Assembly (NCBI GenBank): GCA_965227335.1
Contig: CBDDFV010000010.1
Coordinates: forward strand, 329,851-393,850
Length of the DNA stretch: 64,000 nucleotides
Direction of reading: 5' to 3'
Origin: CBDDFV01 sp965227335
GTDB lineage: Bacteria; Planctomycetota; Phycisphaerae; Phycisphaerales; SM1A02
The stretch's first letter is position 1; each line of letters starts with the position of its first letter. The translations under genes and the position numbers were made by a program. The notes beneath the pieces were generated by a model. The model did not search any database and had not been told where the DNA came from. It saw nothing but the letters and a program-made list of their open reading frames with translations. Positions 34,680 to 42,775 of the stretch are shown here, piece after piece.

Positions 34680-35815
34680 GAGGCCGGCTCCGGCGTGTAG
34701 TCCATGCGTTCCCACAGCCAGGTAAGTTCGCGGGCGATGTCCTCGGCGAGGTCGTCGCCGCGGGCGTCGGGGGGCAGGACGTCCCAGGCGTAGGTTTCGA
34801 CTTCGTAGTGTTCGATCTCCTCACGATCGCGGAAGAGATCGAGCGCCTCGTGGATCATGGCCTGGGTCGTCCCGAGGGGGCCGAGGGCTTCGGCGAAGAT
34901 CGGCACGTGGAAGTGGACCCGCCATTCGCCGCGCGGCTTGTCGCCGTGCGCACGGAGGGCGTCGGGGAGGTCGTCGAACTGCTCGATGGTCCCGTCGTCG
35001 AAGCGGATGACCGTCTGGTGCAGGTAGCGCGGCTCGTCGAACTCACGGAGTCTGCGCATGGCGTCGGCGCGGGTGACGTCGTCGTAATCGTCGAACGTGG
35101 CGCGAACGGCGGACGAGACCTGCACCTTGCCGATCCTGATCCCCGCCGCGTCGTAGTTGGCGAGGATCTGTTTCTGGTCCTCGAACATGACGGCGGCGTG
35201 GCAGATGTCGTGGCAGACGCGGATCTTGTTGAGGACGTCGTCGCGTGCGCCGATCGGGAGCAGATGCTCGGCAAAGAACCGCACCACGTCTTCACTGCGT
35301 TGCAGATAACACCCGGGTTCGGGCTCGAGATCGAGGTGGGTGACCTGATCCGTCGGCAGAATCGGGATCAGAAAGAGCCAGTCCCCGAGCCGGCGGGCCG
35401 CCGCGTCCGCGTCACCGTCATCCAGATCGGACGGCCAGCCCACCGGCAACGTCGAGATACTCGTCGCCGTGGCGACCCGCGCGGCCAGGCCGAACGTGTA
35501 GACCGCGCGCCGCGAGTCCGCCCAGTTGGGTCGATACACCTCGTGCTTCACGACCTCCCGGTGGAAGTCGCCGTACGGAAACCCGTTGACGGTAAACGCC
35601 GTCAGCCCGAGATCTCGAAGCCGCGCCTCAAGATCCAGGTCCGCCTCGCCCAGCGCTTTCGACGCCGACGCCGACAGCCACAACCCGATCGGCAACAGCG
35701 CGCCCGGACACGCCAGCTCCCGCACCCGCGCCGAGTACGTCTCCAGGTTCCTCAGCGTCTCGTCCAGCGTCGCGCCGGCGTGGACGTTCGTGCAGTAGCC
35801 GACGGTGACGGGCAT
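34676..35815 (-). CDS. eboE: EboE-type metabolite traffic protein (TIM-barrel sugar isomerase fold)
   Basis: The product is 379 residues. It begins 'MPVTVGYCTNVHAGATLDET', the characteristic start of EboE. Other marks are 'LTAFTVNGFPYGDFH', 'HLDLEPEPGCYLQRSEDVV', 'IRVCHDICHAAVMFEDQKQI' and 'RVHFHVPIFAEALGPLGTTQ', which resemble xylose-isomerase/endonuclease-IV-like barrels with metal-binding Glu, His and Asp. No enzyme reaction has been established for EboE that I know of. It lies 7 bases after eboB and overlaps eboC (GTGA), in the middle of a compact operon. Confidence 0.85.
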   Translation of the reverse strand: MPVTVGYCTNVHAGATLDETLRNLETYSARVRELACPGALLPIGLWLSASASKALGEADLDLEARLRDLGLTAFTVNGFPYGDFHREVVKHEVYRPNWADSRRAVYTFGLAARVATATSISTLPVGWPSDLDDGDADAAARRLGDWLFLIPILPTDQVTHLDLEPEPGCYLQRSEDVVRFFAEHLLPIGARDDVLNKIRVCHDICHAAVMFEDQKQILANYDAAGIRIGKVQVSSAVRATFDDYDDVTRADAMRRLREFDEPRYLHQTVIRFDDGTIEQFDDLPDALRAHGDKPRGEWRVHFHVPIFAEALGPLGTTQAMIHEALDLFRDREEIEHYEVETYAWDVLPPDARGDDLAEDIARELTWLWERMDYTPEPAS

Positions 35816-35822
35816 CGCGTGA

Positions 35823-36626
35823 TCAGTCGATGGTGAAGTTCGACGACTGACTCAGGAACGTCAGCGGGTTGCCGAAGGAGATCTTCTCGATCATCTCGGC
35901 GCTGTGGCCGCGCCGCTTGAACTCGACGCGGGCCTTCGGCACGGAGAGCGGATCGGAGGGGCCCCAGTCGCCGGCGGAGTTGATCCAGATGCGTTCGTCG
36001 CCGTAGGTCTCGACGATGTCCGCCGCGCGTTGGGGCGTGCACTTCGAATCGGGATAGAGCGTCATCCCCGCCCAGAAGCCCTCGTTCAACACCATTTCGA
36101 CGGTGTGCTCCTCGACGTGGTCGATCAGCACGCGTCCGGGATCGATGTTCCCATTGCGTTTGATCGCGTCCATGATCAGCCGCGTGCCCTTGAGCTTGTC
36201 CTCGAGGTGGGGCGTGTGGACGAGGATCAACTGGTCGTGCGCATCGGCGAGCGCGATGTGCTCCTCGAGGATCGTCAGTTCGTTGCGGCTGTTCTTGTTC
36301 AGGCCGATCTCGCCGATGCCGAGCACGTTCGGCTTCTTCAGGAAGTCGGGGATCAGCGACATCACCTCGCGGGCGAAGCCGGGATCTTCGGCCTCCTTCG
36401 GGTTGATGCACATCCACGTGTGGTGGCGAATGCCGTACTGGGCCGCGCGGGCGGGCTCGGTGGTCGTCAACTGGGTGAAGTAATCGAAGAAGCCCTGGGC
36501 CGAACTCCGGTCGAAGCCGGCCCAGAACGCGGGCTCGGTGATGGCGACGCAGCCGGCCTGGGCCATGCGGGCGTAGTCGTCGGTGGTCCGGGAGACCATG
36601 TGGATGTGGGGGTCGATATAGCGCAT
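35823..36626 (-). CDS. eboB: EboB-type TatD-family metal-dependent hydrolase
   Basis: The product is 267 residues. TatD-like amidohydrolase marks are 'MRYIDPHIHMVSRTTDDYA' (HxH), 'LGIGEIGLNKNSRNEL' (bridging Glu), 'LILVHTPHLEDKLKG', 'VLIDHVEEHTVEMVL' and 'WINSAGDWGPSDPLSVPKA' (late Asp). The 'TGRTxxD-like' N-terminus and the GDWGPSDPL end are typical of the ebo branch rather than DNase-type TatD. It is the second gene of the operon, 4 bases after the small first gene. Confidence 0.85.
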   Translation of the reverse strand: MRYIDPHIHMVSRTTDDYARMAQAGCVAITEPAFWAGFDRSSAQGFFDYFTQLTTTEPARAAQYGIRHHTWMCINPKEAEDPGFAREVMSLIPDFLKKPNVLGIGEIGLNKNSRNELTILEEHIALADAHDQLILVHTPHLEDKLKGTRLIMDAIKRNGNIDPGRVLIDHVEEHTVEMVLNEGFWAGMTLYPDSKCTPQRAADIVETYGDERIWINSAGDWGPSDPLSVPKARVEFKRRGHSAEMIEKISFGNPLTFLSQSSNFTID

Positions 36627-36630
36627 CGGG

Positions 36631-36954
36631 TCAGGCGTCCTTCCCCGGCTCGACGACGCCGTGGGCGCCCTTCATCGGGGCCTTGTCGATGGGTTCGGTC
36701 GAATGGTCGCTGAAGGCCTCGAGCATCCGCCTGGCGCGGTGAGGTTTGCCGTCGGTGAGGATCGCGGCGGCGTCCTTGAGGGCGGTGACGCGAAAGTCTT
36801 CGGGGAGGTCGGCGTCCGCCGCGGCGCGATCGACGCGATCCAGGAACGCGGCGATATCGATGAGCTTCGCCCGGTGCTCCATGAAGTAGAGGTCGACCAC
36901 CGCCGTCTTCTCAAGCGGGCAGGTGGGGTCGGTGGGATCGCACGAATCGGCCAT
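36631..36954 (-). CDS. small conserved-looking protein leading the ebo operon
   Basis: The product is 107 residues. It begins 'MADSCDPTDPTCPLEKTAVV', with two Cys residues, and has a helical core 'LYFMEHRAKLIDIAAFLDRV' and 'FRVTALKDAAAILTDGKPHR'. There is no signal peptide or membrane segment. Its position where eboA is expected invites that name, but it is short and I see no specific EboA motif, so I leave it unnamed. It lies 4 bases upstream of eboB and is surely co-transcribed. It may serve as a partner or chaperone of EboB; this is only inference. Confidence 0.65.
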   Translation of the reverse strand: MADSCDPTDPTCPLEKTAVVDLYFMEHRAKLIDIAAFLDRVDRAAADADLPEDFRVTALKDAAAILTDGKPHRARRMLEAFSDHSTEPIDKAPMKGAHGVVEPGKDA

Positions 36955-37120
36955 GGGATGCTGCTTTCGAGGGGACTGCGAGACCCGACAGTGTACGGGC
37001 GGACGGCGAATTCGGGGATCGGGGTCCCCGGTGCGGGCGGCCGCGCGGTAGGCTTTCCGCGGAAGGACAGGTCACGTCGGCGCGTGCGCGTCGGCGGGAC
37101 GTGGAGAAGGGAGCAACGCC

Positions 37121-37786
37121 ATGTGGTGGAGCGGTGTGCGCACAGCGGCGATCGGGCTGGCGATGATCGCCGGCGTCGCGTCGCATGCGGATTTCACGGG
37201 GCTTGAAGTCGAACACACGGAGAACGTCTCCATCGGCTTCGATACGGACCTGGCGGTGTTTCGCATCTATGCGACGTTCTCGACCCCGACCGATCAGGTG
37301 CTGCTCGTGGGCGGATCGTCGATCGTGACCGACGCGGCGGGCGGGTTCTGGAAGGCGCCGGCGGCGGCGGGGTGGACCGCGCCGAGCGCGGCGGTGGTCA
37401 ATCTCTTCCCCGAGACCGCCTACGACAGCTTCGTCACCATCGGTCTCGGCGTGGATGACGGCACGGACTCGACGGCGCTCGATCCCGACTGGGCGACGGG
37501 GCCGGGGTGGGTGAGCGGCGGCTGGTTCAATGCGAACCCGGGCAACCCCAACGGCCAGATGTTCCCTGACGGCGACGGTCGGGTGCTGCTGATGCAGCTC
37601 ACGGTGGACGCCTCCACCGGGTCGAAGACGGCGGGAGAGATGCTGCTGTTCTGGAAGCCGGAGGGGCCCGGCGGCGCGACGTTCGAGGCGCTTGCGTTCG
37701 AGTTCGAGGTGATTCCCACCCCGGGCGTCGTCATGGCGGTGCTGGCGGGCGGGCTGCTGGCCGGCCGACGCCGGCGGCGGGCCTGA
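37121..37786 (+). CDS. exported ectodomain protein with PEP-CTERM-like C-terminus
   Basis: The product is 221 residues, with GGGAG before the ATG and a signal peptide ending 'GVASHA'. The mature part starts 'DFTGLEVEHTENV' and continues 'AVFRIYATFSTPTDQVLLVG', 'LFPETAYDSFVTIGLGVDDG' and 'SGGWFNANPGNPNGQMFPDG'. It shares this ectodomain with the products at 52475-53224 and 53420-54178. The C-terminus is a short Pro-containing motif, a hydrophobic helix and Arg cluster ('VIPTPGVVMAVLAGGLLAGR' then RRRRA), as in PEP-CTERM/exosortase sorting signals, whereas the two relatives end in dockerin-like repeats. Function unknown. Confidence 0.75.
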   Translation: MWWSGVRTAAIGLAMIAGVASHADFTGLEVEHTENVSIGFDTDLAVFRIYATFSTPTDQVLLVGGSSIVTDAAGGFWKAPAAAGWTAPSAAVVNLFPETAYDSFVTIGLGVDDGTDSTALDPDWATGPGWVSGGWFNANPGNPNGQMFPDGDGRVLLMQLTVDASTGSKTAGEMLLFWKPEGPGGATFEALAFEFEVIPTPGVVMAVLAGGLLAGRRRRRA

Positions 37787-37829
37787 CGGGGGCGTGAGGG
37801 CGAATCGGCGGGCCGGGCCGGGGGCTCGG

Positions 37830-37858
37830 TTGGACCTCGGGGGTCGGATCGCTACACT
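37830..37858 (+). promoter_or_regulatory. promoter of atpG
   Basis: -35 TTGGAC (37830-37835) and -10 TACACT (37853-37858) have an exact 17-base spacer. The ATG at 37868 is 9 bases after the -10 box, so the leader is at most a few bases and no ribosome-binding site fits. Confidence 0.65.
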
Positions 37859-37867
37859 ACCTGCCCT

Positions 37868-38749
37868 ATGGCCCAGATCCGCGAACTCAAGAAGCGCATC
37901 GGCGCGGTCAAGACGATCCAGCGCATCACCAAGACGATGCAGATGATCGCCACCGCGAAGTTCACCCAGGCGTTGCAGCGCGCCAAGGCGACGAAGCCGT
38001 ACACCGAAAAGGTCCGCCAGTTGGTGGGCGAGGTGTCGGCGGCGGCGGGCGACATTGCACACCCGTTGATCGACGGCCCGAACGAGTCGCCGCGCCGGGA
38101 GTTGATGCTCGTCCTCACGTCGGATCGCGGCCTGTGCGGCGCGTACAACGCAAACATTCTGCGGCTCGCGCTCAGGCAGGTGCGGGCGGCGGAGGAGCGT
38201 GGCGCGGCGGTGGATCTGCACACCGTCGGCAAGAAGGCGCAGGCGTTCTTCAAGTTCCAGCGGATCGCGGTGGCGGAGCGTCATCCGCTCGGCGACAACC
38301 CGAGCTACGAGGACGTGGAGCGGCTTGCGAACCAGTTCATCGACGCCTTCACCGCCGGCGCGTACGACACCGTGCGGGTCGTGTCGATGAAGTTCATCTC
38401 CAACGCGCGTCAGGAGGCGACGGTCACCGATCTGCTCCCGCTTCGCGACGAGGCGGAGGCGGGCCCGGCGACGGCGTCGGTCGGCGCCGCGGCGGTGTAC
38501 GAGTTCAGTCCCTCGGCCGAGGAGCTGCTCGCCCATCTGCTGCCGCTGACCGTGAAGTCGACGCTGTTCCAGGCGGTGAACGACGCGATCGTCAGCGAGC
38601 ACGTGATGCGGATGGTGGCGATGAAGGCCGCGTCCGACAACGCGTCTGATCTCGGGCGGTCGCTGAAGCGCGACTTCAACCGCGCCCGCCAGACGCAGAT
38701 CACGACGGAGTTGATGGAAGTCATCTCCGGCGCCGCGGCCCTCGAGTAG
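37868..38749 (+). CDS. atpG: F1Fo ATP synthase gamma subunit
   Basis: The product is 293 residues, the normal length. Gamma is the central rotor shaft of F1. The N-terminal helix 'QIRELKKRIGAVKTIQRITK' followed by TMQMIATAKF is highly conserved. 'LMLVLTSDRGLCGAYNANIL' is the family signature near residue 80. The C-terminal helix has 'MVAMKAASDNASDLGRSLKR' and 'ARQTQITTELMEVISGAAAL'. The gene stands alone: no other atp gene is within view on either side, although it normally lies between atpA and atpD. It has its own promoter and terminator. Confidence 0.95.
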   Translation: MAQIRELKKRIGAVKTIQRITKTMQMIATAKFTQALQRAKATKPYTEKVRQLVGEVSAAAGDIAHPLIDGPNESPRRELMLVLTSDRGLCGAYNANILRLALRQVRAAEERGAAVDLHTVGKKAQAFFKFQRIAVAERHPLGDNPSYEDVERLANQFIDAFTAGAYDTVRVVSMKFISNARQEATVTDLLPLRDEAEAGPATASVGAAAVYEFSPSAEELLAHLLPLTVKSTLFQAVNDAIVSEHVMRMVAMKAASDNASDLGRSLKRDFNRARQTQITTELMEVISGAAALE

Positions 38750-38792
38750 ACGATCGGCGCCGACGACCCGCGTCGGCGGGGCACGAAACAGC

Positions 38793-38826
38793 AACGGGCC
38801 GCCCCCGCGGGGACGGCCCGTTTTCT
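38793..38826 (+). terminator. Rho-independent terminator of atpG
   Basis: A 9-base stem (38793-38801 with 38814-38822) with a GC-rich loop that can extend pairing is followed by TTTTCTGTT. Confidence 0.85.
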
Positions 38827-38857
38827 GTTCACGCCCGCCGCCTCAGAGGGCAGGGGT

Positions 38858-39244
38858 TCAGTCCTTCTCCAGCCAGTAGCGGCTGACCACGCCGTTCTCG
38901 ACCTCGAAGAGCGTCGAGTGGGTGGTGCGGGTCCGGGACGAACTGGCGAAGACGAAGAGCAGCGCGCCGGAACTCTTCCTGACGGTGACGTGCTCGTACT
39001 TCCAGATCTCGACGCCGGGACGGTCGGGCTCGGTCCACTTGGCGGTCGGGGCGCCGAGGCGTTGGACGAGCCAGTCCGAGGATGTCTCGCCGGGGGTGAC
39101 CTCGGCGAGGGCGCTGGACGACACCGGGGCGCCGAACTCCTCGACCGATGACTTGCCCATGATGAGACAACCGGACGCCGTGGTCAGGATCGCGCCGGCG
39201 ACGCCGAGCGCGGCCAGACGGGCGGGCAGAGAACGCAATGTCAT
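38858..39244 (-). CDS. BamE/SmpA-like lipoprotein
   Basis: The product is 128 residues. The signal peptide ends in 'TTASGC', so the protein is a probable lipoprotein (position -3 is Ala, a weak lipobox). The rest fits the small SmpA/OmlA (BamE) fold: 'SDWLVQRLGAPTAKWTEPDR', 'EIWKYEHVTV' and 'STLFEVENGVVSRYWLEKD', i.e. the xxLGxPxxxW...WxY...F+ng+v pattern. BamE belongs to the outer-membrane protein assembly machine in proteobacteria; a structural rather than identical role is inferred here. It is divergent from the cobalamin adenosyltransferase gene. Confidence 0.65.
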   Translation of the reverse strand: MTLRSLPARLAALGVAGAILTTASGCLIMGKSSVEEFGAPVSSSALAEVTPGETSSDWLVQRLGAPTAKWTEPDRPGVEIWKYEHVTVRKSSGALLFVFASSSRTRTTHSTLFEVENGVVSRYWLEKD

Positions 39245-39430
39245 GGATACTCCTCTCAGGTCCGTGAGACCGAATGGTCAGTGTCGTCGCACCGGAGCGG
39301 GCGACGATCCCTCATCGGGGGAGACCCGGGCGCAGGACCGGTATTCCCCCCGCTTGTTCCGGAATCGGCGCGGGGGGTTTCGGAACCCGACCGGGCGGAC
39401 GGCGTCAGATTCGGCGGGTACCCTGTCCGC

Positions 39431-39997
39431 ATGAAGCTGTACACACGAACGGGCGATGACGGCGGCACCGGGCTCTTTGGCGGCGGACGCGTGGAGAAGA
39501 ATCACCCCCGGGTCGAGGCGTACGGGTCGGTGGATGAACTGAACGCCGTGCTCGGCGTCGCGGCGGCGATGTGCGGGGAGGATGATCCGTTCCACCCCAT
39601 CCTCCATCACATCCAGTCGCGTCTCTTTGATCTCGGGGCGGACCTCGCCACGCCGCCGGATTCAGCGCACGCAGACAAGATCGCGCGGCTGGACGCCTCG
39701 GAGACCGCCTGGCTCGAGCAGCAGATCGATGCGATCGACGGTGAGAACGAGCCGCTGGCGAACTTCGTGCTCCCGGGCGGCGAGGCGGCGGCGGCGTATC
39801 TGCATGTCGCCCGCACGGTCTGTCGCCGGGCGGAGCGTGACACGGTGTCGCTCGCCCATCTCGAGACGATCAACCTCGAAACGATCCGGTACCTGAATCG
39901 GCTGAGCGATCTGCTGTTCGCGATGGCGCGTCGGGCGAACGGCCGGTCGGGACGCAGCGACGTCCCGTGGATTCCCGCGAAATCCGCGGACGCATGA
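39431..39997 (+). CDS. PduO-type cob(I)alamin adenosyltransferase
   Basis: The product is 188 residues and catalyses ATP-dependent adenosylation of corrinoids. Family marks are the N-terminus 'MKLYTRTGDDGGTGLFGGGR' (ATP binding), 'VEAYGSVDELNAVLGVA', 'SRLFDLGADLATP', and the C-terminal 'ARTVCRRAERDTVSLAH' with 'IRYLNRLSDLLFAMAR'. The start at 39431 begins the conserved motif directly, and a TACCCT box at 39419-39424 lies 6 bases upstream. Longer frames add unrelated Arg/Gly-rich sequence. I looked for a cobalamin riboswitch upstream and saw none. Confidence 0.9.
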   Translation: MKLYTRTGDDGGTGLFGGGRVEKNHPRVEAYGSVDELNAVLGVAAAMCGEDDPFHPILHHIQSRLFDLGADLATPPDSAHADKIARLDASETAWLEQQIDAIDGENEPLANFVLPGGEAAAAYLHVARTVCRRAERDTVSLAHLETINLETIRYLNRLSDLLFAMARRANGRSGRSDVPWIPAKSADA

Positions 39998-40035
39998 CAT
40001 GAGGAGGGACCCGGGGGGCGGGGGACCAGGAGGCG

Positions 40036-40812
40036 TCAGAATCCGGTCGAGTGTCCGCCGTTCTTGTTCTCGGAGATGAGGGTCCAGATCTGCGAGAAGA
40101 CGTTGGTGGTCGGGTTCTCGGAGACCGGGATCAACTCGAACAACGCGCGGTACTGATCCTCCCACCACGTGACCGAACCGTCCGACCGGAGCACGTTCAT
40201 CCCGGTCACGTGGTTGAAGTCGGGGCGGGTGCGCATGCCGTCGGTCAGCAGCACGATGTCGTCGCTCAGCGTCTTTCGGCGCGGCGGTTCGGTGCTGTCC
40301 TCGTCGGGATACTGCAGATGGCCCGGGAAGTGGTAGTTGGTGTAGATCCGCACCAGGGGATCCGGGTTGTTGTAGAGGGCGGCGTACTGCTCGTATCCGT
40401 GATGGCCGTGGTGGCTCGGGCAGTAGGCGCATTCCGCGGAACAGTATCCGCCGTGGATCAGCACCCCGATGCCGTCCCACTGCCGCATGATGGGCTGGTT
40501 CTCGCCATCGCCGCGGAAGGAGGCCATCTGTTCCTGCTGTTCGTTCTGGTCAAACGCGGATTCGGGCAGGCGGTCCTTGTTGGAGCGTCCGTAGTCGGTG
40601 AACGCCATCCCCATCTGACGCATGTTGGACGAGCAGACGACGCGGTGCGCGCCTTCGCGAAGACGCGCCATCGCGGGCATCATGATGGAGGTGAGGATGA
40701 GCGTGACGGAGATGACGACCATGAGTTCAAGCAGGTTGAACCCGCGACGGGGCGTGTCCGCCGGACGCGCACGCAGGGCGCGGAGACCACCCGGCCGTCC
40801 CCGGGATCGCAT
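40036..40812 (-). CDS. type II pseudopilin-like protein with prepilin leader
   Basis: The product is 258 residues from the ATG at 40812. The leader of 24 residues ends in 'TPRRGFNLLELMVVISVTLI', with prepilin peptidase cleavage expected after Gly24 and the conserved Glu at mature position 5. After the hydrophobic helix the protein has 'GAHRVVCSSNMRQMGMAFTD', typical of the large planctomycete prepilin-like families. A Cys/His-rich stretch follows ('YCSAECAYCPSHHGHHGYEQ'), which may bind metal. The tail has 'DGMRTRPDFNHVTGMNVLRS' and 'DGSVTWW'. No pilus assembly genes are adjacent. Confidence 0.75.
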   Translation of the reverse strand: MRSRGRPGGLRALRARPADTPRRGFNLLELMVVISVTLILTSIMMPAMARLREGAHRVVCSSNMRQMGMAFTDYGRSNKDRLPESAFDQNEQQEQMASFRGDGENQPIMRQWDGIGVLIHGGYCSAECAYCPSHHGHHGYEQYAALYNNPDPLVRIYTNYHFPGHLQYPDEDSTEPPRRKTLSDDIVLLTDGMRTRPDFNHVTGMNVLRSDGSVTWWEDQYRALFELIPVSENPTTNVFSQIWTLISENKNGGHSTGF

Positions 40813-41241
40813 CTTGTCGTGGTTTCGCGTCACCACGTTCCGCACGCCCCCTGTGCCGGAACAATCCACACTCAACGAGTCCATCGCACGAGGATGCACT
40901 CCAGCCGTCCGTCGTGGCGACACACGGCTTACTCATACTACTCTACCCCGTCTACACACGTGATACGACGAAAAAACAAATGAACCTGACGCCCCGCGAG
41001 GCGAATGGGCTACACTTTCTCCGGCCCATCCGCCAACCCGCCACTTGGTCGCGCCGACCCGCAATGAGCCTGATCAGGCCAATCAGAACGGCGGCGAGGG
41101 AAACGGCCTCATGGCCCATAAAGGCCACGCCTGCACGGGCGAGGGCGGGATTGGTCGCCGGATGGGGGCCGGCGGGTCGGGAAGCGTGCCGAAGGCGCCA
41201 TGAATCGTGGAACCTTCGGAGCCACAAGGACGAACAGAATC
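40813..41241. other. 429-base divergent intergenic region
   Basis: It lies between the pseudopilin gene and the sigma factor gene. The part at 40920-40985 is unusually AT-rich for this genome and probably holds promoters. A TACACT box is at 41011-41016. A perfect 12-base palindrome, GCCTGATCAGGC, at 41068-41079 could be a regulator site. No gene or RNA is recognisable. Confidence 0.5.
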
Positions 41242-41817
41242 ATGCCAGAACGTTCCGACATGAGCCACGACGACTGGTCGCTCATGCAGCGGGTTGCGTC
41301 TGGTGACGAGGCGGCGGTCGGCGAGTTGTACGACCGTTTCTCGTCTCTGGTCTTCAAGGTGGCTCGTCAGATTCTTCCGACGAGGGCGGAGGCCGAGGAC
41401 GCGGTTCAGGAGGTGTTCATCCGCCTCTGGCAGACCGCGGACCGGTATGACCCGAGACGGGCCAAGCTGGTGACCTGGGTGATGCTGATCGCCCGCCGGC
41501 ACCTGATTGACCGTCTTCGCCGCAGTGCGGTTCGTCCGGGGACGAGTGCACTGGACGAGGATCGAGGCGGGGCGACGGCGCCCCCCGAACGGCAGGCTTT
41601 CGGATCGGAATGGGAGGAACGGAACGACCATCTGCTGAAACGGATCAAGGAACTTCCTGAACTTCAGCGTGTGGTCATCGAGAGAGCCTATTTGCAGGGA
41701 TACACCCTGCGTGAAGTGAGTGAGCAACTCGGCGCCCCCCTGGGCACCGTCAAATCAGCCCTGAGTCGCGGACTGGTCCGCCTGCGAGAACGAATCTCTT
41801 CCGACTGGGCGATTTGA
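41242..41817 (+). CDS. ECF-type RNA polymerase sigma factor
   Basis: The product is 191 residues from the ATG at 41242. Alternatives at 41200 and 41260 cannot be excluded. Region 2 reads 'VGELYDRFSSLVFKVARQIL' and 'AEDAVQEVFIRLWQTADRYD' (the D-A-Q-E-V-F core binding motif), then 'LVTWVMLIARRHLIDRLRRS'. Region 4 has 'LPELQRVVIERAYLQGYTLR' and 'EVSEQLGAPLGTVKSALSRG', a helix-turn-helix for the -35 element. The adjacent downstream gene encodes a membrane anti-sigma factor, so the pair forms a signalling unit. Confidence 0.9.
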   Translation: MPERSDMSHDDWSLMQRVASGDEAAVGELYDRFSSLVFKVARQILPTRAEAEDAVQEVFIRLWQTADRYDPRRAKLVTWVMLIARRHLIDRLRRSAVRPGTSALDEDRGGATAPPERQAFGSEWEERNDHLLKRIKELPELQRVVIERAYLQGYTLREVSEQLGAPLGTVKSALSRGLVRLRERISSDWAI

Positions 41818-41885
41818 GAAACCCCCCCCACATCTCTCCAAGGCGTTGACCGACGAGAGACCGTCCGACGAAAGTACGCGCCATC

Positions 41886-42713
41886 ATGAACTCCCCCAAC
41901 CTCCTTGACCGATCGGAACTGCTCGAGCTTGCCGCGCTTGATGTGTGCGGCCTGCTCGATGAGTACGAGTCGGCCCTGTTCACGCGTTCGTTCCATCACG
42001 CGCCGGCCGCCGTGCAGCGTGAGATCATCGATCTGCAGGCGGAACTCGCCGCCGACACCACGTTGCTTCCGGACGAATCGCCGGATCCGGCGCTGCGTCG
42101 TCGCGTCCTCGACGCCGTCAGCCGCGCCATCGAGAAGGAACAGACCGAACTCGCCCCGCTCGCGACCATCGGCGGACACGCCGGCGGGCCGCTCCCGACA
42201 GGACGCGTCATCGCCGGCGCCGGCCGCAACGAAACCACCGCCCCGCTCTGGCGGGCCGCGGCGTTTGCGCTCGCGGCGTCGCTGGTCGTCGTGGCCTACT
42301 TCTGGATGTCGGCCAGCCAGAACGCGCACAACATCACGATGATCGCCATCGACAACAAGATGCAGGATCAGTTCGAGCGCGTGCTCGGACCGACCTTCGG
42401 CGAACTCGTGCTCGACGACGCGACCGACCGCGTCACGCTCGTCGCCGCCAGCAACGGCCCGCAGCGCGGCACGCTGCTGATCAACGGCGAAGGCGACCTC
42501 GGCTACATCGCGTTCGACGGCCTCCCCGCGGGCGACTATGTCCTGACCATGACCCCCGACGAAGGCGTGACGCAGACCTTCGCGATCGCCACCAACGGCG
42601 GTCTCGACGGCGATCGCTTCGAGATCGGCGGCGGCCTCCCGTCCGCCACCGTCGCCGCCGCGTCGTGGACGCTCGCCACCATCGACGGCGCCGTCCTGCT
42701 CACCTCCGGCTGA
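41886..42713 (+). CDS. membrane anti-sigma factor (RskA-like)
   Basis: The product is 275 residues. The N-terminal helix bundle 'LLELAALDVCGLLDEYESAL' resembles the ASD of anti-sigma factors. One membrane segment lies at residues ~122-141 ('LWRAAAFALAASLVVVAYFW'). The C-terminal ~130 residues are outside the cytoplasm and resemble the RskA C-terminal beta domain ('LVAASNGPQRGTLLINGEGD', 'DGLPAGDYVLTMTPDEG'). It follows the sigma factor by 68 bases and is expected to sequester it at the membrane. A terminator follows. Confidence 0.8.
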   Translation: MNSPNLLDRSELLELAALDVCGLLDEYESALFTRSFHHAPAAVQREIIDLQAELAADTTLLPDESPDPALRRRVLDAVSRAIEKEQTELAPLATIGGHAGGPLPTGRVIAGAGRNETTAPLWRAAAFALAASLVVVAYFWMSASQNAHNITMIAIDNKMQDQFERVLGPTFGELVLDDATDRVTLVAASNGPQRGTLLINGEGDLGYIAFDGLPAGDYVLTMTPDEGVTQTFAIATNGGLDGDRFEIGGGLPSATVAAASWTLATIDGAVLLTSG

Positions 42714-42740
42714 GCCCTGATACAACCAACCCCCCCGCCG

Positions 42741-42774
42741 AGACCGGCCGACTCGTTCGGCCGGTCTTGTCATT
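42741..42774 (+). terminator. Rho-independent terminator of the sigma/anti-sigma operon
   Basis: A perfect 11-base stem (42741-42751 with 42757-42767) with loop CTCGT is followed by TGTCATT, a modest T-containing tail. Confidence 0.7.
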
Positions 42775-42775
42775 A

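Noticed and set aside
36631..36954. Naming the small gene eboA
   Set aside because: Position fits, but it is only 107 residues and no EboA-specific motif could be recognised.
39245..39430. Cobalamin riboswitch before the adenosyltransferase gene
   Set aside because: No B12-box-like sequence or multi-stem layout was seen. Only a CCCCCCGC/GCGGGGGG stem is present, and a -10 box sits right at the start codon.
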